From CAYTSW01 sp964440605 (GTDB taxonomy: Bacteria; Planctomycetota; Phycisphaerae; Phycisphaerales; UBA1924), in assembly GCA_964440605.1 (NCBI GenBank), contig CAYTSW010000045.1, positions 1-19,225 of the forward strand: a stretch of 19,225 bases of DNA, written 5' to 3'. Made by a program: the position numbers and the translations under genes. This document shows, one piece after another, positions 6,790-15,200 of the stretch; positions within the stretch are counted from its first letter, which is position 1, and each line of letters starts with the position of its first letter. Below the pieces are notes generated by a model that worked only from the letters and a program-made list of their open reading frames with translations, had not been told where the DNA came from and made no database searches.

Positions 6790-7028
6790 TGACCGGTCGC
6801 CTCACGGGCTCCGCCCAGGGCGTTCCGGTCACCATCGAGGGCGACGGACAGACCATCCGCATCCATCTTCACAAGACGCGCGATGGCGCACGCGTCCTCA
6901 GCCACGCACGGACCGCGTTCGGCACGCTCCCCAAGTCCAAGCGCCGGCTCCCGCCTCGCGTGTGGCCCAAAATCCGCGTCAAGATCGGCAAGCTTCCCGA
7001 AGTCCCCGCTCCCAGATGGCTCTTGTAG
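6789..7028 (+). CDS. Small basic hypothetical protein (79 aa)
   Basis: A 79-aa basic protein. The N-terminal half suggests beta strands (GVPVTIEGDGQTIRIHLHKTR). The C-terminal half is rich in Lys, Arg and Pro (KSKRRLPPRVWPKIRVKIGKLP). It starts inside the stop of the preceding 70-aa gene (TGATG) and has no separate ribosome site, so translation should depend on reinitiation. Pairing of an acidic and a basic small protein suggests that they bind each other; this is inference. No family recognised. Confidence 0.65.
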   Translation: MTGRLTGSAQGVPVTIEGDGQTIRIHLHKTRDGARVLSHARTAFGTLPKSKRRLPPRVWPKIRVKIGKLPEVPAPRWLL

Positions 7029-7071
7029 CCGCTTGTAGGCCGCTGGAGCATCAGGGCGAGCGTTCCCTCAC

Positions 7072-8607
7072 ATGTTGGACGAACACACAACAACGCATAC
7101 ACCGCGTCGCATCGCCCTGACCGGCGCGACGGGCTACATCGGTGGGCGCCTCACGCCCCGTCTCCTGGCGGCGGGGCACGACGTCACGTGTGTCGTGCGT
7201 GATCCGCGCAAGCTCGACCAGCGACCGTGGTCCACGCATCCGAACGTCACGATCACGCAGGCCGACGTCGCCAACACGGAGCAGCTCGCCAGTGTTCTGC
7301 GCGGGCATCACGCGGCCTACTACCTCATCCACTCCATGGCCAAGCCCAAGGACGGGCAGTCCTACGCGTCGGAGGACAAGCAGTTGGCGCGGTCCTTCAC
7401 CCGGGCCGCGTCCGAAGCGGAGATCGACCGCATCATTTATCTCGGAGGACTGGGCGAGCTTGGCTCCGGGCTCAGCGAGCACCTGCGGTCCCGCCGCGAG
7501 GTCGAACAGGTGTTGCGCATGGGTCCTGTCCCGCTCACCTCGTTTCGCGCGGCGATGATCATCGGCTCCGGCTCGGCGTCATTCGAGATCCTGCGCTATC
7601 TCGTCGAGCGGCTCCCGGTCATGGTGACGCCGCGATGGGTGCAGACGGAGTGCCAGCCCGTCGCGATCGCAGACGTTCTCCATTGGCTCACGCGGTGCCT
7701 GGATGTGCCCGAGACGCGGGACAAGACGCTCGAGATCGGCGGTCCGGACGTGCTCACGTACCTTGAGTTGATGCGCATCATGGCCGAAGAGCTCGAACTT
7801 CCCAAACGCATCGTCATCCCCGTGCCCGTGCTCACGCCGAAGCTCTCGGGCAAGTGGATCGGGCTGGTGACGCCCGTGAACGGGCGGATCGGCAACGCGC
7901 TGGCTGAGGGCCTGCGCAACCGTGTGGTGGTGAGCGACGACACGACCCGGCGTCTGATGCCCCACGACGCCGCCGGCGCGCGCACGGCCATCGAGCGGGC
8001 GCTCAACAACACGCGCACGGACAACATCGAAACACGCTGGTCCGCCGCCGGCGTCATGCCGGGTGATCCGGACTGGGCCGGCGGGCGCGTTTTCAACGAT
8101 CGGCGCGCCATCACCATCGACGCGACACCCGCGCAGGTCTTCGCCGCGGTCTGTCGCGTGGGCGGCGGTCACGGGTGGTACGCCGCCGACTACCTCTGGC
8201 GCATCCGAGGATGGATGGACCAGCTCATCGGCGGCCCCGGGCTGCGCCGCGGCCGGCGCCACCCCGAGCGCGTGGAATACGGCGAAGCGCTCGACTTCTG
8301 GCGCGTCGTGGACGTGCGTCAGGACAGGCGGCTCGCCTTGCGGGCCGAGATGAAGGTTCCGGGCATCGCGCTGCTCGAGTTTGACCTCGAGCCCGTCGAA
8401 GAGACCTCCGCTCGCACCAAACTGACGATGAACGCGCGCTTCCGTCCGAAGGGCCTGCTCGGCCTGGCGTATTGGTACGCCGTGCTGCCGCTCCACGGCA
8501 TCGTCTTCACGGGCATGTTGAGCGGGATGCGTCGCGCCGCGGAGGCCATCGCGACGGGGGAAAGCGAACAGCCGACGCACGAGCGCGCCCCGCAGCCGAC
8601 GCCATAG
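7072..8607 (+). CDS. Atypical SDR NAD(P)-binding protein with DUF2867 domain
   Basis: A 511-aa two-domain protein. Residues 12-320 form an extended/atypical SDR Rossmann domain, with the nucleotide-binding loop TGATGYIGG (17-25; glycines 18, 21, 24) and an NmrA-like core (AYYLIHSM, IDRIIYLGGLGE). The classical Tyr-x3-Lys pair is not obvious. Residues about 325-490 match the DUF2867 region (ITIDATPAQVFAAV, GWYAADYLWRIRGWMDQLIGG), a START/SRPBCC-like fold that could hold a hydrophobic ligand. This fusion is widespread in bacteria and lacks an assigned substrate. The gene stands 43 bases after the small pair on the same strand and faces the glycosyltransferase gene, whose stop is only 11 bases beyond. 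Confidence 0.88.
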   Translation: MLDEHTTTHTPRRIALTGATGYIGGRLTPRLLAAGHDVTCVVRDPRKLDQRPWSTHPNVTITQADVANTEQLASVLRGHHAAYYLIHSMAKPKDGQSYASEDKQLARSFTRAASEAEIDRIIYLGGLGELGSGLSEHLRSRREVEQVLRMGPVPLTSFRAAMIIGSGSASFEILRYLVERLPVMVTPRWVQTECQPVAIADVLHWLTRCLDVPETRDKTLEIGGPDVLTYLELMRIMAEELELPKRIVIPVPVLTPKLSGKWIGLVTPVNGRIGNALAEGLRNRVVVSDDTTRRLMPHDAAGARTAIERALNNTRTDNIETRWSAAGVMPGDPDWAGGRVFNDRRAITIDATPAQVFAAVCRVGGGHGWYAADYLWRIRGWMDQLIGGPGLRRGRRHPERVEYGEALDFWRVVDVRQDRRLALRAEMKVPGIALLEFDLEPVEETSARTKLTMNARFRPKGLLGLAYWYAVLPLHGIVFTGMLSGMRRAAEAIATGESEQPTHERAPQPTP

Positions 8608-8618
8608 CACTCAGGACG

Positions 8619-9629
8619 TCACTGACCTGGCCGTTCGGGTGCGTGCGCTTCGGAACGCGCTCTGCTCTGCAATGTTTGCAGAAAAGCTTCCATGCTCCGC
8701 TCCCGGCGCACGAAGTCGCGCGCTGCACGCACACGTTCCCTCGCTTCGGGCAAGTCATCCAACACTCTTGCCAGCGCCCGGTTGAAGGCCAGCGGGTCGC
8801 CCGCCGGCGCCAGCGTGAGGCCGTCCATGATTGAATCCAGCGCATCGGCCCGCAGCGCGGCTCGCTTTTCCGCAAGCACGGGCGTTCCCGCCGCCAAGGC
8901 CCACTCGAGCGGCCACGCGTGCACGCGATCAACGCGCGACCCGGCCCCGAGGTCCAGAGCCGGCTCATCGCGGTACATCACGACATCGGCGCCGACGACC
9001 ACCGACCACAGCGGTTCGTCCGTCACCGTTACGTCCCAGATCCAGTCGTGGCGCATCGCGAACCGGCGCGCGCGTTCCACGCCCCGCGCCCCGCGCTGGA
9101 CCACGGCTCGCACGCGGAACCCCGAAACGCGCATCACCCCCGCCTGATAGGACGCCGCCTTGGCGTCCACACGATCCACCGGATCGCCCACCAGCGCCAC
9201 CACCCGCTCGCCCTGCCGCACGCCCCAACCGGCGCGCACCGCGTCGCGATCCACGGCGTCGAGCAGTTGGAGGTCGATCGGCATGCCGCCTCGCCCCGTC
9301 ACGGATTCGACGCGCCCGCCGAATCCGCGGTTCGCGGCCCGCTGCAGCCCCGCCGTCCACACGCGCACCGGTGTGCCGCGCTCGAGCGCGCGTGAGCGGG
9401 CGTAGGTGCGCAGTGCGCGTCCGCACCGCCCGACCAACATCCGCGGCACCCACAATCGCTCGACTCGCGCCCCGCCGACTCTCAGGCCCAGGCGTGCGCA
9501 CGACGCCTCCACCCCCGTCGATCCCAGCACCACGACGCGGTCCCGAGCCGACTCCTCGCGCTCCAGCCAGCGCACCAGCGCCCGCGTCACGCCCAGCGGC
9601 GTGGCCTCGGGTGCGATCAGGTGCACCAT
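8619..9629 (-). CDS. GT-B-like glycosyltransferase, divergent
   Basis: A 336-aa soluble protein whose C-terminal half resembles the donor-binding domain of GT4-type glycosyltransferases: a mid-protein strand VVALVGDPVDRVDAK, then HAWPLEWALAAGTPVLAEKRA, LTLAPAGDPLAFNRALARVLDD and a terminal helix RRERSMEAFLQTL. The usual acidic EGFG-type donor motif is replaced by PLEWALAAGTP, so it is a degenerate member and the sugar donor cannot be guessed. The ATG at 9629, 11 bases after the lipoprotein stop, has a G-rich stretch before it. An in-frame extension to 9923 would run inside the lipoprotein gene and is low-complexity. Probably last in the leftward nuoA-DUF2752-lipoprotein run. Confidence 0.65.
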   Translation of the reverse strand: MVHLIAPEATPLGVTRALVRWLEREESARDRVVVLGSTGVEASCARLGLRVGGARVERLWVPRMLVGRCGRALRTYARSRALERGTPVRVWTAGLQRAANRGFGGRVESVTGRGGMPIDLQLLDAVDRDAVRAGWGVRQGERVVALVGDPVDRVDAKAASYQAGVMRVSGFRVRAVVQRGARGVERARRFAMRHDWIWDVTVTDEPLWSVVVGADVVMYRDEPALDLGAGSRVDRVHAWPLEWALAAGTPVLAEKRAALRADALDSIMDGLTLAPAGDPLAFNRALARVLDDLPEARERVRAARDFVRRERSMEAFLQTLQSRARSEAHAPERPGQ

Positions 9630-9640
9630 CCCCCCGCCTG

Positions 9641-10321
9641 TCACTGCACCAACCGTCGCTGATCGCTTAAGCGCTCGCGCTCGTACGTGTAGAACAGCTT
9701 CGCGATCGTCGAGCCCATGCGTTGCGCGAGCATGTCTTCCAGTCGGCGCTTGTCCGCGAGCGACAGGTTGACGTCCGCGCCCGGCGGCAGCGGGAGCTCG
9801 GCCCGGAACTGGTACACGCCCTCGCCCACGGGCCAGATGCGCTCGTTGGAGACCGCGTCCACGACGCGCACGCTCATCGCCGCCCGCGGCAGGACGCGCC
9901 CCGGCTGGCCCTGAAGCGTCCACGCGTCCACCGACACGTGGATCACGACTTCCGCGCCCACCGCGCGCCCCACGTCAACGATGCTCGTCCGCGCCTCGTT
10001 GGTGTCGTTCGCTGTCACCCGACGCGCCGACGACGAAGCGATCAGCCGGCCCTCGTCGATCACGCCGCGCTGGAGCATCTCGGCTTCCGCCGAGCGGCCG
10101 ACGGTGTCGCGCAGCGCCACGCGGGGCAGGCGGCTGTTGAGATCGTCGATCAGCAGCACCGTGGTGCGCGTTTCGACGGGCTCGTAGACCGCCGGGATCT
10201 TGGGCGGCCCGGTCGCGACCACCGCCGCGGCTCCCACCAGATTGCACCCGCCCGCCGCCACCAGGGCGAGGACGGAGGCCAGTCCGAAGCTGAGGAGACG
10301 CGTCAGAATCGATCGGTGCAT
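9641..10321 (-). CDS. Lipoprotein of unknown function (paralogue of the next gene upstream)
   Basis: A 226-aa protein with a lipoprotein signal: basic start (MHRSILTR), hydrophobic core (LLSFGLASVLALVAAG) and lipobox cysteine C26 in AGGCNLVG. The mature part is globular, with a segment PKIPAVYEPVETRTTVLLIDD and later strands (AEVVIHVSV, AMSVRVVDAVSNERIWP). It shares the GCN-hydrophobic-VG start and the PA-x-YE segment with the lipoprotein at 10391-11116, so the two look like one family. The end of the protein (SDQRRLVQ) is basic. Likely outer-membrane or periplasmic. The strand pattern after the signal loosely recalls envelope-assembly lipoproteins, but no family is identified. Separated from the upstream gene by 69 bases. 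Confidence 0.8.
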   Translation of the reverse strand: MHRSILTRLLSFGLASVLALVAAGGCNLVGAAAVVATGPPKIPAVYEPVETRTTVLLIDDLNSRLPRVALRDTVGRSAEAEMLQRGVIDEGRLIASSSARRVTANDTNEARTSIVDVGRAVGAEVVIHVSVDAWTLQGQPGRVLPRAAMSVRVVDAVSNERIWPVGEGVYQFRAELPLPPGADVNLSLADKRRLEDMLAQRMGSTIAKLFYTYERERLSDQRRLVQ

Positions 10322-10390
10322 GAGTACCGCCGTGAACCAGGTTGGGAGCGTTGCAGAAACGAGCCTGAGCGGTAAGAGGATGGGGGAGGC

Positions 10391-11116
10391 TCAATACTCG
10401 ATCGTGTTGGGCAGGGTGTGCTCGTACATCAGCCAGGATATTCGGTTGACCAGCCGCGTCTCGAGGTTCGCGGCGACGGCGCCCTGGGAGATCTCCGTGC
10501 GGGTGTAGCCCGTGCCGTCGGGGAAGCTAACTTTCACCTCGCGCGTAAACGCCGGATCGTTGCCTTCGTACTCGGCCTCGTACACGTTCACCAGCGCTAC
10601 CGCGCGCCCCTCCCAGAGGTGCGCGTTGCCCGGCTCGTTCAGGCGGTACTCCAGCAGGTCCACCATCACCAGCCGGGTCACGGTGAACTCATCGGCGACG
10701 TCCAGCGGCTGCCACGCCGACCAGCGCGGATTCGAGAACTGGAACTCGAGCACCTTGGGCCCCGGGACGAACCCCACGGCCGCGACGTTCGTCGCCATCT
10801 CACGCGTGATCGCGTTCGTCAGCCGGTTCACCACGCGCGGGTAGTTGATGCGCAGCGCCGGGTCGGCGTTGACCACCACCGCGAACGTCTCGCCCTCAAG
10901 GCCCTCGTACTGCGCGGGGAAGGTCGTCGTGCCGGCCTTCTCCGCCGCATCGAGAAAGGGCGCCGCGACGCCGACGATGTTGCACCCGCCCAGAACGCCC
11001 GAGACGCCGGTGCCCACCAGCGCGGCTCCCGCGACGACGCACGCTTGGCGCAGCCGCTTCAAGCCTCGCTCAGCCGCCGTCGTCATCGACATCCTCAACG
11101 CTCGCCGCTTCGCCAT
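10391..11116 (-). CDS. Lipoprotein of unknown function (paralogue of the next gene downstream)
   Basis: A 241-aa protein with a long basic n-region, a hydrophobic core (ACVVAGAALVGTGVSGVLGG) and a good lipobox LGGC at residues 42-45. After the signal come TTFPAQYEGLEGETFAVVVN and PRVVNRLTNAITREMATN, which line up with the neighbouring lipoprotein. The C-terminal half contains AVALVNVYEAEYEGNDPAF and SWLMYEHTLPNTIEY; the terminal Tyr/helix ending is similar in style to its partner. The ATG at 11116 is chosen because GGAG lies five bases upstream. An in-frame extension to 11536 would overlap the DUF2752 gene in another frame. Function unknown; a paired role with its paralogue in one envelope complex is plausible. 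Confidence 0.8.
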   Translation of the reverse strand: MAKRRALRMSMTTAAERGLKRLRQACVVAGAALVGTGVSGVLGGCNIVGVAAPFLDAAEKAGTTTFPAQYEGLEGETFAVVVNADPALRINYPRVVNRLTNAITREMATNVAAVGFVPGPKVLEFQFSNPRWSAWQPLDVADEFTVTRLVMVDLLEYRLNEPGNAHLWEGRAVALVNVYEAEYEGNDPAFTREVKVSFPDGTGYTRTEISQGAVAANLETRLVNRISWLMYEHTLPNTIEY

Positions 11117-11190
11117 GCTTGCTCCATCGGGTTGGGCCGCGCGCACGGGCCCGGACCTCTCATTCCGCAGACGGCCCGCCCGCGGTTCGG

Positions 11191-11293
11191 TTCCATCCCC
11201 AGCCGCCAGCAGGAATGTAGGCCCGCCGGCGGAGTCAGCGCTCAGCCGAGGACGCCCATCGAGACGATCTTCCATCCCCAGGCCGCCAGCAGG
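11191..11293. repeat. Near-perfect direct repeat, 23/24 bp
   Basis: The 23 bases at 11191-11213 recur at 11270-11293 with a single inserted G (core CATCCCCA(G)GCCGCCAGCAGG). The second copy encodes LLAAWGWK near the end of the DUF2752 protein. The first copy lies in the 125-base spacer behind that gene, in which I see nothing else I can support. It could be a remnant of a local 3'-end duplication. Confidence 0.75.
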
Positions 11294-11697
11294 GTGCCGA
11301 CCGCCCACCACACGAGGCTCTGGCTCATCATCCCGCTGGCGGCCTCGGCGATGCGCGACCCCGTCACCGCCGCGTACCCGCTGAGCCACACCATGCCCCC
11401 GGTGACCAGCACGAGCACGAAGCCCAGCGGCTGGGTCACGAAGCTGGCGACCCATTCGCCGTGCGCCGCGTGCGTGTACGCCGTCGTCATCCCGCACGTC
11501 GCGCAGGGGACGCCGGTCTGCGCGAAGAACGAGCAAGGGTCCATGAAGGCGATCTGCTCGTGCGTCCCCACGCCTTCAGCCGCCGGCTCCAGCCACGAGG
11601 CGACCGCCAGCACGCTCAGACAGCCCAGCGCGATGAGAGCCGCGACGATCCGCCCGCCCCGGCCCATGGGTCCGTTCTGGGGTGGAGCAGCCGGCAT
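11242..11697 (-). CDS. DUF2752 membrane protein
   Basis: A 151-aa protein with the DUF2752 signature: a CxF-x3-TG-x-PC-x2-CGMT stretch, here DPCSFFAQTGVPCATCGMTTA. It follows one N-terminal membrane helix (IVAALIALGCLSVLAVASWL). Two more hydrophobic helices come after it (VTQPLGFVLVLVTGGMVWLSG and SLVWWAVGTLLAAWGWKIV). The clustered cysteines suggest a metal or disulfide site at the membrane face. The family has no assigned biochemical role. Its ATG overlaps the nuoA stop by one base (TGATG), so it is coupled to nuoA translation. The 3' end carries one copy of the direct repeat. Confidence 0.88.
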   Translation of the reverse strand: MPAAPPQNGPMGRGGRIVAALIALGCLSVLAVASWLEPAAEGVGTHEQIAFMDPCSFFAQTGVPCATCGMTTAYTHAAHGEWVASFVTQPLGFVLVLVTGGMVWLSGYAAVTGSRIAEAASGMMSQSLVWWAVGTLLAAWGWKIVSMGVLG

Positions 11698-12086
11698 CAG
11701 TCGAAGCGGAAGACGCCCTTGCGGTAGCCGTAGATGTAGGCGATGACGGTGGTGAGCATGAAGAAGAGCACGCGGCCGAGGAAGGCGGTGGCTTCGGACG
11801 AAGCGGGGTCGACGTTGGCGTAGGTGACGGCCCAGGGGTAGAGGAAGATGACCTCGACGTCGAAGACGAGGAAGGTCATGGCGATGAGGTAGAAGCGGAC
11901 GTTGAAGCGCTTGCGGGCGGTGCCGATGGGCACCATGCCGCTCTCGTACGGGTCACTCTTCACGCGCCCGTCGCGCCGTGGCCCGATGCCGAGGCTCAGC
12001 ACCACGTTCGCGACCGCGAACGTGATCGCCATGAGCAGGAGCATGAGGATCGGCGCGTAATCCAGCAGGTCGACGACGGCGAGCAT
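11697..12086 (-). CDS. nuoA: NADH-quinone oxidoreductase subunit A
   Basis: A 129-aa subunit of respiratory complex I, membrane arm (ND3 homologue). It has three membrane helices (PILMLLLMAITFAVANVVLSL, FYLIAMTFLVFDVEVIFLYPW, LGRVLFFMLTTVIAYIYGY). The conserved cytoplasmic loop YESGMVPIG stands in place of the usual YECG; the Cys is a Ser here. The acidic helix motif FDVEVIFLYPW is intact. It normally precedes nuoB and nuoC, but here the next gene is DUF2752 with a one-base overlap, and the upstream neighbour is divergent putA. No ribosome site is seen; a TACACT box six bases before the ATG suggests a leaderless message. Its codon choice looks slightly different from flanking genes. Confidence 0.93.
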   Translation of the reverse strand: MLAVVDLLDYAPILMLLLMAITFAVANVVLSLGIGPRRDGRVKSDPYESGMVPIGTARKRFNVRFYLIAMTFLVFDVEVIFLYPWAVTYANVDPASSEATAFLGRVLFFMLTTVIAYIYGYRKGVFRFD

Positions 12087-12092
12087 CGGCGG

Positions 12093-12098
12093 AGTGTA
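12093..12098 (-). promoter_or_regulatory. -10 box placed for leaderless nuoA transcription
   Basis: Read on the - strand, TACACT is followed by six bases and the nuoA ATG. This is the spacing of a -10 element whose start site falls at or next to the start codon. No Shine-Dalgarno sequence is present in the preceding bases, and no good -35 is evident. TACACT also serves as the -10 of the divergent putA candidate. Confidence 0.38.
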
Positions 12099-12176
12099 GC
12101 GACCGCCAACCAGATCGTCCGCCGCCCCGCGTTCGACGGCTTGCGCTGGTAAACCGCTTCACCACGACCCCCACCC

Positions 12177-12205
12177 TTGGGCCGTCTATCCCCCCCGCAT
12201 ACACT
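12177..12205 (+). promoter_or_regulatory. putA: Candidate putA promoter
   Basis: TTGGGC (12177-12182), a 17-base spacer containing a C run, and TACACT (12200-12205). The start would fall near 12212, giving a leader of about 35 bases. AGGA at 12233-12236 is the probable ribosome site, ten bases before the ATG. Confidence 0.45.
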
Positions 12206-12246
12206 CGCGCAAGGCCCCTCTTCCCCCGTCACAGGAACACGCGCCC

Positions 12247-15200
12247 ATGCCCATCTCCTTCTTCAAACGCCCCGCTCAGGACCGCGCCAAGGCCGCCGAC
12301 GAGCACCGTCGCGCCGCGGGCCGCGCCGTCGCCGGCCGCGACGCGTCGCCCGCGATCGAAGGCCACCCGTGGCGCGAGGATCGCGTGCGGGAGATCGGCG
12401 CCGAGGTGCTCCAGCGGGCGCGGGATCACAAGTCGGGCGTGTTCAGCCGCGAGTTCTGGTCCGACAAGCTCATGGACTGGTCCATGAAGGACCGCAACTT
12501 CAAGGTGCAGTTCTTCCGCTTCGTCGACGCCTTCCCCGTCCTGCGGCACGACCCCGACGCCGTCTACGAGCACCTGACTGATTACCTCGGCCAGCCGGGC
12601 GTCTCCCTCCCGCCCGGCATGGGCGCCGGCATGAAGGCCGGCTCGCTCGCCAAGAGCACGTTCACCAAGACCATCTCGGGCCAGATCGAAGGCATGGGCC
12701 GCAAGTTTATCGCCGGTGAAGACGCGGCCTCCGCGCTGCCGCAGCTCGAGAAGCTCTGGCGTCACGGCATCGCCTTCTCCGTCGACCTGCTCGGCGAGGC
12801 CTGCGTCTCCGACGCCGAAGCCGACGCCTACCTCGAGAAGTACCTCGACCTCGTCGACAACCTGCCCGAGACGGTCGATGTCTGGCGGCCCAACGAGCGC
12901 CTCGAGCACGACCACCTCGGACCCATCCCGCGTACCAACGTCTCCATCAAGATCTCCGCTCTCTCGTCACGCTGCCACCCCATCGACACCGACGGCGCGA
13001 TCGCCGACCTCAAAACCCGCGTCATCCCCATCCTCAAGACCGCGGCCAAGCGCGGCGTCTTCATCAACTTCGACATGGAGCAGTCTGCCCTCAAGGACCT
13101 CACCATGAGGCTCTTCATGGAGTGCTGCGAGGAGGTCGACTTCCACGCCGGGCTCGCGATGCAGGCGTACCTGCGCTCGGGCGATGCCGATGCGCAGCGG
13201 ATCATCGAGTGGTCGAAGCGCACGGGCCGCCGCGTCAGCGTTCGTCTGGTCAAGGGTGCGTACTGGGACTACGAGACGATCCACGCCGAGCAGATGGGCT
13301 GGCCGCAACCCGTCTGGGCGGTCAAGAGCGACACCGACGCCTGCTTCGAACGCATGGCCGAGGCCTTCATCGAGGCAACGCCGCGCGACACCAGCACGGG
13401 CGGCGTCACCCTTGCGCTGGGCTCGCACAACGCGCGCTCCATCGCCGCCGCCCTCGACGGGCTCGAACGCCGCGACCTCCCGCGCTCGGCCATCGAACTC
13501 CAGATGCTCCACGGCATGGCGGACCAGCTCAAACACGCCGCCGCCGAGATGGACCTGCGCGTCCGCGAGTACGTCCCGGTCGGCGAGATGATCCCCGGCA
13601 TGGCGTACCTCGTGCGCCGCCTGCTGGAGAACACCTCCAACGAGTCATGGCTCCGCGCTGGCTTCCTGCACGACGCCGACCCCGACCAGCTCCTCGCCTC
13701 GCCCCACCGCCGCACCGCCATGCCGCGCACCAACGGCTCGCCCGACGCCATCGAGCACACCCAGCTCACCTCCGACCGCGACGACCCCATGGCGCTGTAC
13801 CAGCCCGAGCGCCATGCGCTCTCGCCCGCCGACATCCACGTCGGCGACGGCCGCCCCTTCCTCAACGAACCGACGCGCGACTTCTCATTCGAGCCGGTCC
13901 GCGCCACCTTCGCCAAGGCCGTCGAGAAGGCCAAAGTGCCCGACGTCGCCAACGACGGCACGCCCGACGACGCTCTGAAGGCCATCGCCCAGGCGCACGA
14001 AGCCTTTACCGCCTGGCGCGACACCGACCCGTACGAACGCGCCCGCATCATCAGCCGCGCCGCCGAGATCATGCGCGAGCGCCGCGACGAGCTCTCGGGC
14101 GTGGTCATCAAAGAGAACGGAAAGGACTGGGCCAACGCCGACGCCGACGTCTGCGAGGCCATCGACTTCTGCGCCTACTACGCCCGTCAGTCGGTCAACC
14201 TCTTCAACCCCACGCGCATCGGGCGCTTCATCGGCGAGCTCGACGAGAGCTGGTATCAGCCCCGCGGCGTCGCCGCCGTCATCAGCCCGTGGAACTTTCC
14301 GCTGGCGATCTGCTGCGGCATGACCGTTGCCGCCCTCGTCACGGGCAACACCGTCGTCCTCAAGCCCGCCGAGCAGACGCCCGGCATCGCCAAGCTCATG
14401 GTCGACATCCTGCGCGAAGCCGGCCTGCCCAGGGACGTGCTGCACTTCATCCCCGGCCCGGGCGAGACCACCGGCGCGGCGCTCGTGCGCGACCCGCGTG
14501 TCGCGCTGATCTGCTTCACGGGTTCGAAAGCCGTCGGCCTCGACATCATCCAGGCCGCCGGCATGACCGCCGAGGAACAGGCCTCCGTGAAAAAGGTCAT
14601 CTGCGAGATGGGCGGCAAAAACGCCATCATCGTTGACACGTCGGCCGACCTCGATGAAGCCGTCCTGGGCGTCCGCTCCTCGGCCTTCGGCTTCCAGGGC
14701 CAGAAGTGCTCGGCCTGCTCACGCTGCATCGTCGTCGACCCCGAAGGCCCCGAAGGCCACCTCACCAAGCTCTTCCTCGAACGCCTGACGCACTCGGTCA
14801 ACAGCCTTGTCATCAAGGACCCGGTGCACTCGGGCTCCGATGTCGGACCGGTCATCGACCGCGAAGCCGCCGACAAGATCCGCGGCTACATCCAGCGCGC
14901 CAAGGAACGAGGCCTCGCATACTCCGCCCCCGCGCTCCCCGATCATCTCGCCGACCCCGATCACCCCGACAACACCGCGAACAAGCCCTTCGTTGCGCCG
15001 CACGTCTTCACGAGCGTCCCCGAAGACGACGAACTCGCGATCGACGAAGTCTTCGGCCCCGTGCTCGCGATCATCCACGCCGGCAGCTTCAGCGACGCCC
15101 TGCGCATCGCCAACAGCTCGCGCTACAAGCTCACCGGCGGCGTCTTCACCCGCAAGCCCGAACACATCATCAAGGCCAAACGCGAGTTCCGCGTCGGCAA

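Noticed and set aside
9630..9923. In-frame N-terminal extension of the glycosyltransferase
   Set aside because: It overlaps the lipoprotein gene and is Gly/Arg/Ala low complexity; the ATG at 9629 directly follows the lipoprotein stop.
11117..11536. In-frame N-terminal extension of the 241-aa lipoprotein
   Set aside because: It would lie over the DUF2752 gene in another frame and bury the lipoprotein signal; ATG 11116 has a proper ribosome site.
13122..14636. 504-aa open frame on the + strand within putA
   Set aside because: It is a shifted frame of putA, Arg/His/Pro-rich with no domain; putA in the other frame carries all catalytic motifs.
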